Source: Bradyrhizobium viridifuturi (GTDB lineage: Bacteria; Pseudomonadota; Alphaproteobacteria; Rhizobiales; Xanthobacteraceae). From it: a stretch of 64,000 nt of DNA. Location: contig NZ_LGTB01000026.1 of NCBI RefSeq assembly GCF_001238275.1, forward strand, positions 62,001 through 126,000, given 5' to 3'. Within the stretch, counting starts at the first letter, position 1. Each line of letters begins with the position of its first letter. Shown here piece after piece: positions 1 to 8,732 of this stretch. A program made the position numbers and the translations under genes. The notes under the pieces were generated by a model. That model had not been told where the DNA came from. It did not search any database and saw only the letters and a program-made list of their open reading frames with translations.

Positions 1-923
1 GCGCGAACCTTGCCGGAATAGCTGTCAGCCTCTTCGAACCGGCCGAGCGATCGCAGTGCCCAGCCGATTCCAGCCAGGGCGTCAGGCAGGCCAGGCGAGA
101 TGGTCTCGGCGCGCTGGAAACACACCAGCGCCTCGTCGGCCTGGTTCAGATAGATCAGCGTGGCACCTTTGGCGCACAAGAATTCCGGAATGTCCGGCTT
201 CAAGGACAGCGCCTTGTTGTGACAGCGCAATGCCTCCGGCAATTGCCCCATATCTCGAAACTGGCTTCCCAGAACGTAGTACGATTCCGCCCGGTTCGGG
301 GACAGAGCTATGATCTTGGACCAGCGACGCGTGGCGTCTTGCAATCGCCCGGCGGATCTTAGCGTGATGGCAAGGTGAATCTGCGCCGGCATGGAAGTGG
401 GGGCGATTGCGACCGCCGCCTCACAGTAGGACACCGCCGCTTCATAGCGACCGATGTCCGACAACAACCTCGCAAGTTCAGTATATGCCAGGACCATGTC
501 CTGCTTGAGCCTAATAGCGTGCTGATACGCACCGATCGCCTCGTCATTCTCATGGATCGTCCGCAAGGCGCTGCCGAGATTGACCCATGCCTCGGGATGG
601 CCGGGATGAACCTTGATCGAGCGCCGGATCAGGTCGATTGCGCGTCGGACGTCGCCGCGTTGCAGTTCGATGGCGCCCAGCATGTGCAGCGCCTGGGGAT
701 GGTCGGGCAGTCTTGCCAGGACGTTGCGATATCCCGCCTCGGCCTCGGCCAGGTCTCCCGATTTGTGAGCAGCGACCGCAGCCGAGAGAACGTCGACGAT
801 CTCCGTCATCTGGCTGCGGAAACCCTCGTTCTCGTCGAACAACCTGGCAAGTCTCGCACGGAATTCTTCGGCGGGACCAAGCGCCGCGCCTGTCATGGCT
901 GCCCCTGGTGAGGCCCCACTCAT
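1..923 (-). CDS. Tetratricopeptide-repeat protein (partial, runs off the window)
   Basis: The reading frame opens at an ATG at 921-923 and stays open to the window edge, so about 307 N-terminal residues are visible and the C-terminus is missing. After a short N-terminal segment come tandem 34-residue TPR units with the usual small/aromatic pattern, for example A-E-A-E-A-G-Y-R-N-V-L and repeated P-x-x-P-E-A-W/L. The start overlaps the stop of the upstream HlyD-type gene as ATGA, so it is translationally coupled to the type I secretion operon. TPR proteins scaffold other proteins; a role linked to secretion or to handling the exported protein is inferred from position only. No enzymatic domain is visible in the part present. 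Confidence 0.8.
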   Translation of the reverse strand, partial: MSGASPGAAMTGAALGPAEEFRARLARLFDENEGFRSQMTEIVDVLSAAVAAHKSGDLAEAEAGYRNVLARLPDHPQALHMLGAIELQRGDVRRAIDLIRRSIKVHPGHPEAWVNLGSALRTIHENDEAIGAYQHAIRLKQDMVLAYTELARLLSDIGRYEAAVSYCEAAVAIAPTSMPAQIHLAITLRSAGRLQDATRRWSKIIALSPNRAESYYVLGSQFRDMGQLPEALRCHNKALSLKPDIPEFLCAKGATLIYLNQADEALVCFQRAETISPGLPDALAGIGWALRSLGRFEEADSYSGKVR

Positions 924-2374
924 CGCTCGCGCAAGCTCTCATGTCTGTAGCGCATGATCGGCGACAGCACATACTCAATCACGCGCCGCTGCCCGGTCTT
1001 GATCTCCGCCGTCACCCCCATGCCGGGCCCCAGCTGCATTTCCCCCTGTTCCGTACCGATCGTGGTCTCCTTCAGCGCAATGCGAACCATGTAGGAGGAT
1101 TCCCGCTCGGAAGGACTCCCTGCACCCTGCTGTTTCGCCGCAAACGGATCTTTGTCAGATGGATCGGAAGACGAGCGCGTGTAGCGCAAGGCGTCACGGC
1201 CGACGAGCCGGACATTGCCGTGGAGGAGACCGTAACGCGTGTAGTTGAAGGTCTCGACCTTGATCTCGGCTTGCTGCCCCACTTCGACGAACCCCACCTC
1301 GCGGTTCGGAAGAGTCGCTTCGACCTCCAGCTTCGAGCCACGAGGAACCACGACCATCAGCGTCTGGGCCGGCGTTACGACGCCGCCGACCGTGTGGACC
1401 GACAGCTGTTCTACCGTTCCATCAACCGGTGACCTGAGGGTCTGCAACCCGCTGCGTTGCCGGGCCTTGATGCTGTCCTGTGACAGCTGGGCCGCAGTCT
1501 GGTTCGCCTTCGCCAGCTCCTTGATGTCCTGATCCCGCAACTCCTCTTCCGTTTGCTTCCGCTGCTGGATCAACGCGGCGATCTGCGCAACCGTCGCTTC
1601 GACGTGGTGCTCGGTCGCAATCCGGGTATGCTTTGCCTCAACCAACTGCCGCTCGGACTCCAGCAGGTTGACCTTTGACGTCAGGCTCTTTTCCAGGAGC
1701 TCCCGGTACATCCGCACCTTCTCGTCGAGCAGGGGCAGCGTCGCGTCGATCTTGGCAATGGTTGCCTTCGACTCGTCCCGCTCCGCCACCTTGGCCAGGA
1801 CTTGCTGATCGATCCCGTCGAGCTTGGCGTGGTGCTGTGCCAACTCGGTCAACATTTGACGCTTCTGCGCATTGACCAGCGCCGGGTCCGCGTCCGTTGG
1901 CGCAACGAAGGCCTCAGCGTCTCCGGCGAGTTGTGCGGACAACCGTACCGCATCCAACCTCGCCTGCATCTGATCCCGTGCAATCCGGTCGACATCCGCA
2001 GCGGTGGCGGTCGGATCGAGCTCGACCAACACATCGCCACGGCGGACAACATCGCCTTCGCTGATCGCGATCCGCTTCACCACTCCGATTTCGAGCGGCT
2101 GGATCAGCTTCACCTCTCCGGCCGGGATCAACCGTCCGTTCGCCACTGCAATGATGTCCACCTTGCCAAGGCAGGCCCAGATCACCGCCACCGTCACCAG
2201 CAAGACGATCGTTCCGATCATCAGATGACCGGCCGGTGACGCCGGGGTTTCGATCACCTCGAGTGCACTGGGCAGGAACTCCCGCTCAGAGGCCCGGCGC
2301 TGCGCCGAGCGGCGCTGAAAGAGCACCACCTCACCGGCCTTGTGATCAGCAGCCGAGGCTCCGTTAGACCGCAT
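920..2374 (-). CDS. HlyD-family periplasmic adaptor (membrane fusion protein) of a type I secretion system
   Basis: A 484-residue protein with a short cytosolic N-terminus, one membrane segment at about residues 50-70 and then the lipoyl/barrel-sandwich half (GRLIPAGEVKLIQPLEIGVV). A long alpha-helical coiled coil spans about 140-310, the second lipoyl half follows (LRSPVDGTVEQL), and the C-terminal beta domain carries the family pattern around PNREVGFVEVGQ. It should bridge the inner-membrane ABC exporter encoded just upstream to a TolC-type outer-membrane channel, which is not in this window. It overlaps the ABC gene by 11 bases and the following TPR gene by ATGA, so the genes form one operon. 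Length and domain order are normal for the PrtE/LapC/HlyD group. Confidence 0.93.
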   Translation of the reverse strand: MRSNGASAADHKAGEVVLFQRRSAQRRASEREFLPSALEVIETPASPAGHLMIGTIVLLVTVAVIWACLGKVDIIAVANGRLIPAGEVKLIQPLEIGVVKRIAISEGDVVRRGDVLVELDPTATAADVDRIARDQMQARLDAVRLSAQLAGDAEAFVAPTDADPALVNAQKRQMLTELAQHHAKLDGIDQQVLAKVAERDESKATIAKIDATLPLLDEKVRMYRELLEKSLTSKVNLLESERQLVEAKHTRIATEHHVEATVAQIAALIQQRKQTEEELRDQDIKELAKANQTAAQLSQDSIKARQRSGLQTLRSPVDGTVEQLSVHTVGGVVTPAQTLMVVVPRGSKLEVEATLPNREVGFVEVGQQAEIKVETFNYTRYGLLHGNVRLVGRDALRYTRSSSDPSDKDPFAAKQQGAGSPSERESSYMVRIALKETTIGTEQGEMQLGPGMGVTAEIKTGQRRVIEYVLSPIMRYRHESLRER

Positions 2375-4529
2375 TGGAGATCCCCGACTGGAGCCGATAG
2401 AGATGGGCGTAGCGTCCCGACCGACGGAGCAGCTCTTCGTGCGTGCCTTCTTCCACCTTTCGTCCGTGGTCGAGCGTGATCAGACTGTCGGCACCGCGGA
2501 CGGTCGAGAGCCGATGGGCGATGACAAGCACCGTCCGGCCAGCTGCGATGCGACGCATGTTCTCCTGGATGACACGCTCGCTTTCATAATCCAGCGCGCT
2601 GGTTGCTTCGTCGAAGATCAGGATCCGCGGATTTGCCATCAGCGCGCGGGCGATCGCAATGCGTTGCCGCTGACCGCCCGACAAGGATGCGCCGCGTTCG
2701 CCGATCGTCGTGTCGTAGCCTTGCGGCAGCTCGACGATGAAATCATGCGCTCCCGACAAGGTCGCGGCGCGAATGATCTGCTCGATCGGCGCGCCCGGAT
2801 CGGCCAGCGCGATATTCTCGCGCACCGAGCGGTTGAACAGAACGTTGTCCTGCAGCACGATGCCGATTTGGTGACGTAACCAGGCAGTATCGACCATGCT
2901 GAGGTCGACCCCGTCGATCAGCACGCGACCGGACTCCGGCGTATAGAGGCGCTGCACCAGCTTGGCGAGTGTGGATTTTCCCGATCCCGATGGCCCGACG
3001 ATGCCGATGACCTGCCCCGGTGCCACATGTAGCGAGACATCGGAGAGCACTGCTGGCCCGTTCGCCACGTAGCGGAACGTAACATGCTCGAACCGGACCT
3101 CGCCCCTGATCGCCGGTAGCGAGGCCGCACCCGTCTGGGCAGGCTCGCGCTGCGTATTCAGAATATCGCCCAAGCGAGCGATCGAGAGCCTGGTCTGCTG
3201 GAAATCCTGCCATAGCTGCGCAATGCGTAACACCGGCTGGGCGACTCGCCCGGCCAGCATGTTGAAGGCGACGAGTTCGCCCACGGTAAGGTCACCCACC
3301 ATCACCGCCTTTGCGCCCAGGTAGAGCGTGGCGACGATGGTGAACTTGTTGATGAACTGGACGATCTGACCGCCGATATTTCCCAAGGTCTGTGCGCGGA
3401 AGCTGGCGCGGACATAGCCCGACAGTTGATCTTCCCATCGTCGCAGCATCTGCGGCTCGACGGCCATCGCCTTGATGGTTTCGGCGCCGCTGACCGACTC
3501 GACCAGAAAGGCCTGATTGTCGGCACCACGGGCGAATTTCTCATCGAGACGGCGACGCAGCACCGGCGTCAGGATCACGCTGATGATCAGATATGCCGGC
3601 AGCGAGGCAATGACGATCCACGTCAATAGCGGACTGTAGAGGTACATGACCGCGAGGAAGATGAAGGTGAAGAACAGGTCGATCGACAGCGTCAGCGCGG
3701 AACCCGTGATGAAATTGCGGATATTCTCCAGTTCACGCACGCGTGCGACGGAGTCGCCGACACGGCGATTGGCGAAGTAGGAAAGCGGCAGGCCGAGAAG
3801 ATGATCGAACAGCCGCGCGCCCAGTTCGACATCGATGCGGTTCGTGGTGTGACTGAAGATATAGGTACGCAACGCACCCAGCGTCACTTCGAACACCGAC
3901 ACAAATGCCAGGCCGATCATCAATACGTCGAGCGTCGACAGCCCGCGATGCACCAGCACCTTGTCCACCACCACCTGGAAGAACAGCGGCGAGACCAGGC
4001 CGAGCAGTTGCAGGAAGAATGACGCGATCAGCACCTCGGTAAGCGCATATCGATACCGATGCACCGCCGACAGAAACCACCTGATATCAAAACGATTGGC
4101 CAGCATCGCTGGCGAAAGCCGTCTGCTCAGCAGGATCAGCTCACCCGTCCAGACCGTGTCCAGATCCGAGCGTTCCAGCAGATTCGGGTGCGCCGTCCCC
4201 GCGGCGTGCACGGCGGCGCGACCGTCAATGACCCGGCTGACGATGGCGAACTGGTCGTTCCCGTTGACCAGAATTGCCGGAAGCGGCGTCTTCTCGAGCC
4301 GGTCCCAGTTGGTCTTCACCAGCCGCGCGCGCAATCCGAGACGCCGCGCGATACGGATCAGATCCTCCTTGCCCGCGATCGTGCCCGCCACCAGGTGGTG
4401 GCGCCCCAAGGTCACCGGGTTTGCCGGAATCCCCAGATGTCGCGCGATCTGACAGAGCGCCACAAGCCCTGTATCAGTCCTGGGTGGGACTGATACAGGC
4501 TCCGGTTTTCCATCGTTGACGGTGTCCAC
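2364..4529 (-). CDS. Type I secretion ABC exporter, HlyB/RtxB type (C39-like domain, membrane domain, ATPase)
   Basis: A 721-residue fused exporter. Residues about 20-135 form a C39 peptidase-like domain that lacks the catalytic D-C-G motif and His, as in HlyB, so it probably docks substrate rather than cutting it. A six-helix membrane domain follows (about 155-440). The ATPase has Walker A GPSGSGKST, signature LSGGQRQRIAIARAL, Walker B ILIFDEATSALD and the H-loop AHRL. The called start is GTG at 4527-4529; no strong SD is seen, and a perfect hairpin covers codons about 11-21, so a later GTG just after the hairpin is possible. It lies between the exported-protein gene and the HlyD gene and should power secretion of the 4558-7644 product. 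Confidence 0.93.
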   Translation of the reverse strand: MDTVNDGKPEPVSVPPRTDTGLVALCQIARHLGIPANPVTLGRHHLVAGTIAGKEDLIRIARRLGLRARLVKTNWDRLEKTPLPAILVNGNDQFAIVSRVIDGRAAVHAAGTAHPNLLERSDLDTVWTGELILLSRRLSPAMLANRFDIRWFLSAVHRYRYALTEVLIASFFLQLLGLVSPLFFQVVVDKVLVHRGLSTLDVLMIGLAFVSVFEVTLGALRTYIFSHTTNRIDVELGARLFDHLLGLPLSYFANRRVGDSVARVRELENIRNFITGSALTLSIDLFFTFIFLAVMYLYSPLLTWIVIASLPAYLIISVILTPVLRRRLDEKFARGADNQAFLVESVSGAETIKAMAVEPQMLRRWEDQLSGYVRASFRAQTLGNIGGQIVQFINKFTIVATLYLGAKAVMVGDLTVGELVAFNMLAGRVAQPVLRIAQLWQDFQQTRLSIARLGDILNTQREPAQTGAASLPAIRGEVRFEHVTFRYVANGPAVLSDVSLHVAPGQVIGIVGPSGSGKSTLAKLVQRLYTPESGRVLIDGVDLSMVDTAWLRHQIGIVLQDNVLFNRSVRENIALADPGAPIEQIIRAATLSGAHDFIVELPQGYDTTIGERGASLSGGQRQRIAIARALMANPRILIFDEATSALDYESERVIQENMRRIAAGRTVLVIAHRLSTVRGADSLITLDHGRKVEEGTHEELLRRSGRYAHLYRLQSGISNAV
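4468..4499. repeat. Perfect 13-bp inverted repeat (hairpin) at the 5' end of the exporter gene
   Basis: CCTGTATCAGTCC at 4468-4480 and its exact reverse complement at 4487-4499 enclose a 6-base loop. It lies about 60 bases past the stop of the exported-protein gene and inside the first codons of the called ABC exporter frame. There is no T-run, so it is not a classical intrinsic terminator. A hairpin here could reduce transport-gene expression relative to substrate, or stabilise the upstream mRNA. Confidence 0.75.
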
Positions 4530-4557
4530 AGCGCTAAGCCGTAAATCGCAGCGATGG

Positions 4558-7500
4558 TTATACGGTCTGAGTCACGGTCTGTTGCCCGAACCCGTTCAAG
4601 GCGAACGTCTTGTTGTAGATCGGCGGGAACGTGCCGAGCTGCACAGTCGTACCGGCCTTGAACGCGGTGAACGAGCCGATGTGACTGACGGAAAGCGCGA
4701 GCGCAGTGATCGAGGCGTTCATCGTGGCGCCAAGGGAGGTGTTGTTCGTCAAGGTTGCCGTCGGCACCAGACCAAGGCCGAACTCGATCTTCCCGTCGTG
4801 GTTGAAGTCGTGACTTGACGCATTCGGAATCGTCAGCGGCGTGCCGAACGACAACGGTTCGACCGTCCCATCTTCCAGGACCAGTGCAGGCACCAACCCG
4901 GAGGAGTTAAGATCGAACTTCTGCACCACATTCAGACCGATCCCGAGAATCAGATCGAGGACATCGATCGACAACGGACCGATGTTGATGTCGGTCACGT
5001 CGGTGCCGAAGATGATGTTGCTGGCGATCGCGACGAGGTCGCCCGACAGGTTCACGATATCGTTGCTGGTCCCCGTGCCGGAGATCGTGCCGGGGCCGGC
5101 GTTGCTGCCATTGGTGTTCACATTGGGGAATGCCAGGGTCAGCTGTGCGCCGCCGGGCAGGTCGATCGTCGTGCTGAGCTGGCTGCTCTTCAGGCTGAAG
5201 CCCAACACCGGCTTGGTGAACGACCCGACGCTCACATGTGTGCTCGGGCCGGTGCCGAAGACGGTGGCGTGGGCGCCGGCCGTAAGGCCAAGATCCAGCC
5301 CAAAGGTGAATGAGCCGCTTGGCCCATGCGCGGTGAAGTGTCCACCGCCGAGTTGCACATCGGTCGCCATGATCTGCATCGTGTCGGTGGTCTTGTTATA
5401 GGTGGAGTCCAGCCCGACGTTGAACGGTAGCGTGGCGCTGATGTCGCCTGCGGTGATCTTCAGGTCCGCCTGAACGCCGGCCCTGACGTGCAGGTTGGCA
5501 CCGGCGCTGGCGATCGTCGTGGAGACACCAAGGGTTCCGATCACGGCTTTCTTCGACGTGCTGTAGTTCTTGTCGAGACCGAGGAATCCGGTGTTGAAGT
5601 CCTTGCTGAAAGCTGCCCCGGTATCCCAGATGCTTTGGCCGGTGGTCTGGAACGTCAGATCGGTCGAGGATTGGGCGTTGTCGATCACGATCGATTGGCT
5701 CGTGCTGGTCGAAGCGGATACAGTCGGGCTTTCGGTCTCGGCTGCGGTCGCGGTGATCCCCAGGGAGTCGACGATGGACGTGTCCGCTGGCATCAGGATG
5801 TCGACTTCGTCCTGGAAACTGCCCTGGTTGGACGGGTCGAGATTGATGGTATTGCCTGACAGCAATCCGAGCTTGTCTATGATGGACGTTGCGCCCGTCG
5901 TTCCGGTCAAGTTCAGCGCGATGCTCTGAATGAAATCCGAGCCCTGGTTCACGGTCCCAAAGTCACCCGATTGGGAGGTGATTTCCAGACGGACTTCGTT
6001 GATCGGGTCGCCCGGTTGCATCGGGAGCACAGTCACGTTCACGGTGGGCGCGTCCGCGACCGGCGTTTCGTTCACGGTAACCAGCGTTACCGCGTTGTTA
6101 CCCGCACCATCGGATGAGTAAACCTGGAAGACATCCTGATCTCCGGTCGGAATCCCGTTGACGAAATCGTCGAGCGTCGTCGGCGTGTATGTGAGGCTCT
6201 GTCCGTCCGGCGCGATGGTGACCGTGCCGTATTTCGGTCCGAGCGGCCCTGGAGCAACCCCCGTAATGCTCATATTGGCGCCGCCGACCAGATTGCCGAT
6301 CGGGATCGTGATCGCCGTATCTTCGAGCGTGGTTTCGGTATCGGCGGTAATCGTCTGGGTGATGGTCGTGGACGCGGTGGCCGGGGAGCCGGTGTTTTCG
6401 ACTTCGGCATTGGTCCCGGTCAGCGACAGGGTGTCGCTGAACGTCGATCCGGCCGGCAATGAGACCAGCAGTTCGTCCGTGAACTGCCCCTGGTTCGCAG
6501 GAGGCGTAATCAGGTTACCGGACAACAGGCCGTCACTGTCAGTCACCGTGATGCCGATGGTGTTGGTGCCGGTCAACGAAAGGCTCAAGCTCTTGATGTA
6601 GTCCGACATCTGGTTGATCGTCGCGAAATCACCCGATGTGACGGTGACGTCGAACCGCACCAGCGTCGCGGCGTCGCCGGCATGCGGCGCGGCAATTTGA
6701 TCAACAACCTTCGGTGGGTCTGCCACAGGCGTGGCGTTCACAGTGACGAAGCTTGTCACCTCGCCGCCGAAACTGTCGGTCACACAAACCTGGAACGCGT
6801 CCTCGTTGCCGGTCAGAATGCCGTCGACGTAATAGTCAAGCGTCGTCGGCGTATAGATCAGGCTCTTTCCGTCGGGCGCAATGGTCACCGTGCCATACTG
6901 CGGTCCCTCGGGGCCGGTGCCGATTTCGCCAATACTCAGGATCGCGCCGCTGTTCTTGTCAGTCGCGAGCGCGCTGACCGGAATGGTGATTGATTGATCC
7001 TCCAGCGTCGTCACCGTGTCGGGCGTGGCCGTCGGTGCAAAGGGCGCGACCGTCTCGAGTTTCTGGCCGACACTGAGCGTCCTGACGCCGACGATTCCGG
7101 TTTCACCGGTCGGGTGAAGGTCATCGATCGACAAATCGTGCGCAGCGTCGCTCAGGACGAAGCTGGTTGAGTGGATGTCGAGATGATTGCTGCCGATACC
7201 AGCCAGCCCGAACTCCATCCCGACGTCGAACGCCGGCACCTTGGCGCCGTTCATGTTGACGCCATTCTTCAGGTTGATCACGCTCCCGGCCCCGGTCACG
7301 AACTGCGTGATGTCGGGATCGCCGGTGACCCGGAGGCTGGACAGCTTTCCGTTGGTGAAATCAAAGAACAGACCCGACAGATCGGCCTTCGGCCCCTGCA
7401 TCGTCACCGTGAAATCAAGGTTGCCGCCATCTTCGACAACTGTGACTTCTGCTCCGGGTGAGCCCGGCACTGTGAAACTGATGCTCCGGGGGCATACGAC

Positions 7501-7644
7501 TTCGCTCTTGGGCGGTGAAGTCGGATCGGTGGGAAGGAATACTCCGTCTACATTTCCGTAGAGCGCGGCAGGGAAGGTAGCGTCTAAGGGATTTCCATCG
7601 GACCAGTACCAGAAGCCGTCCTTGTTCTTGAGGACCAACGCCAT
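4558..7644 (-). CDS. Large exported protein with tandem cadherin-like repeats; probable type I secretion substrate
   Basis: A 1028-residue, acidic, Gly/Thr/Asn-rich protein without a cleavable signal peptide. From about residue 210 two long homologous repeats follow. Each starts T-L-E-D-x-x-I-T-I-P, passes YGTVTIAPDG and LxYTPTTLD, and ends in NxTPVAD followed by a second beta-rich half containing SGDF and LLSGN. This is the cadherin-like/VCBS style of surface adhesins. The last 300 residues are beta-rich and end without charge clusters, as type I signals often do. The ATG at 7644 is preferred over the GTG at 7647 because GGGAGG lies 5 bases upstream. Position directly ahead of the ABC exporter and HlyD genes makes it their likely cargo. 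Function is inferred (adhesion or matrix); no enzymatic domain was recognised. Confidence 0.82.
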   Translation of the reverse strand: MALVLKNKDGFWYWSDGNPLDATFPAALYGNVDGVFLPTDPTSPPKSEVVCPRSISFTVPGSPGAEVTVVEDGGNLDFTVTMQGPKADLSGLFFDFTNGKLSSLRVTGDPDITQFVTGAGSVINLKNGVNMNGAKVPAFDVGMEFGLAGIGSNHLDIHSTSFVLSDAAHDLSIDDLHPTGETGIVGVRTLSVGQKLETVAPFAPTATPDTVTTLEDQSITIPVSALATDKNSGAILSIGEIGTGPEGPQYGTVTIAPDGKSLIYTPTTLDYYVDGILTGNEDAFQVCVTDSFGGEVTSFVTVNATPVADPPKVVDQIAAPHAGDAATLVRFDVTVTSGDFATINQMSDYIKSLSLSLTGTNTIGITVTDSDGLLSGNLITPPANQGQFTDELLVSLPAGSTFSDTLSLTGTNAEVENTGSPATASTTITQTITADTETTLEDTAITIPIGNLVGGANMSITGVAPGPLGPKYGTVTIAPDGQSLTYTPTTLDDFVNGIPTGDQDVFQVYSSDGAGNNAVTLVTVNETPVADAPTVNVTVLPMQPGDPINEVRLEITSQSGDFGTVNQGSDFIQSIALNLTGTTGATSIIDKLGLLSGNTINLDPSNQGSFQDEVDILMPADTSIVDSLGITATAAETESPTVSASTSTSQSIVIDNAQSSTDLTFQTTGQSIWDTGAAFSKDFNTGFLGLDKNYSTSKKAVIGTLGVSTTIASAGANLHVRAGVQADLKITAGDISATLPFNVGLDSTYNKTTDTMQIMATDVQLGGGHFTAHGPSGSFTFGLDLGLTAGAHATVFGTGPSTHVSVGSFTKPVLGFSLKSSQLSTTIDLPGGAQLTLAFPNVNTNGSNAGPGTISGTGTSNDIVNLSGDLVAIASNIIFGTDVTDINIGPLSIDVLDLILGIGLNVVQKFDLNSSGLVPALVLEDGTVEPLSFGTPLTIPNASSHDFNHDGKIEFGLGLVPTATLTNNTSLGATMNASITALALSVSHIGSFTAFKAGTTVQLGTFPPIYNKTFALNGFGQQTVTQTV

Positions 7645-7964
7645 CACAGCCTCCCTCGATCATTGATGAAAAATCAATTGCTACAATGCACTTCTCCTCG
7701 CGAACTCTCCTGCGTGAGATGGTTCGCGGTACTGCCAATAGAGAATTGACTGACGAAAACGATATTGGGTAAGCGACGAAACTATTGCACGATCGCGTTG
7801 TCGCCACAACGCTTATCGTTTCAACTTTTAACTAATACATCTTTAGATAGTACGATCGCGCAGCAAGAGAGCCGACAATTGGATCGATGATCTCTGGTCG
7901 AAGCTGATGAATGCGCTCGACGATTTAGGCAGCGGCGAAAGCGCATCGAGGCGTGCGTGCTGCC
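7645..7964. other. Intergenic region upstream of the secretion operon
   Basis: About 320 bases between the exported-protein gene and the 3' end of the SDR gene, both on minus. The part near 7790-7860 is clearly more A+T-rich than its surroundings and probably holds the promoter of the secretion operon. No convincing paired -35/-10, operator palindrome or terminator could be fixed by eye. Confidence 0.4.
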
Positions 7965-8714
7965 TTACGCATCCGCGGACTGCGGCAGAAATTTCGCGAT
8001 AGACCAGCCGCCATCGACCGGAAGCACGACACCGTTGATGAAGCTTGCGGCGTCCGACGCGAGGAAGGCACAGGCCTCACCGATCTCTTCGGGTTGGCCG
8101 ACCCGACCGAGCGGGCAGCCCTCGATCATCATGCGATGCCACCACGCGTTGTTCTTGATGCGGTCGTCGGTGCCGGGACTCCAGATCAGGCCGGGCGCCA
8201 CTGCGTTGACGCGAATGCCGTCCTTGCCGAACTCGGTCGCCAGCATTTTGGTGATGCCGACGACGGCGAATTTGGTCGGCACATAGGCAGCACTGCCCGC
8301 CGCCCCGATCATCCCGAACACCGATGCAATGTTGACGATGGCGCCATGGCTTTGCTTCAAGGCCGGAAGCGCGAGGCGACAGAGTCGCAGCACCGGCCGG
8401 ACATTGATCGAGTAATAGCGCTCGTAATCGTCGTCGGTCGTCTCCATGAAGCCGCGCGCGTTGCCGAGGCCGGCATTGTTGACGAGTGCATCAAGCCTGC
8501 CGAAGCGGCGGACGCACTCGGTGACGGCCTGCTCGCAGGCGTTGCCGTCACGAAGGTCGGCGGTGACATGCGCGTAGCTGCTCTCTGTTGCGACCATCTC
8601 GCTCGCCGGCTTCTGGTCAACGCCGAACACCTGCCAGCCATGTTTGAGGAACACTTTTGCGATCCCCAGGCCAACGCCCTGGGACGAGCCCGTCACCATC
8701 ACCGTGCGCGTCAT
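7965..8714 (-). CDS. Short-chain dehydrogenase/reductase (SDR)
   Basis: A 249-residue classical SDR: cofactor motif TGSSQGVG near the N-terminus, NNAG, catalytic Ser in IVNIASVFG, YxxxK as YVPTK, and the substrate-loop region PGLIWSPG. It should oxidise a hydroxyl or reduce a ketone with NAD(P). The start at 8712-8714 has AAGGAGA upstream. It is the last gene of a minus-strand run with the acyl-CoA ligase and the Baeyer-Villiger monooxygenase, so a role in oxidising a cyclic alcohol to the ketone acted on by the monooxygenase is plausible but inferred. Confidence 0.88.
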   Translation of the reverse strand: MTRTVMVTGSSQGVGLGIAKVFLKHGWQVFGVDQKPASEMVATESSYAHVTADLRDGNACEQAVTECVRRFGRLDALVNNAGLGNARGFMETTDDDYERYYSINVRPVLRLCRLALPALKQSHGAIVNIASVFGMIGAAGSAAYVPTKFAVVGITKMLATEFGKDGIRVNAVAPGLIWSPGTDDRIKNNAWWHRMMIEGCPLGRVGQPEEIGEACAFLASDAASFINGVVLPVDGGWSIAKFLPQSADA

Positions 8715-8732
8715 ATCGATCTCCTTATCTAT

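Noticed and set aside
920..2374. Many 60-150-codon frames opposite the secretion and catabolic genes
   Set aside because: High-GC antisense shadows of clearly assigned genes; no ribosome sites or domain patterns.
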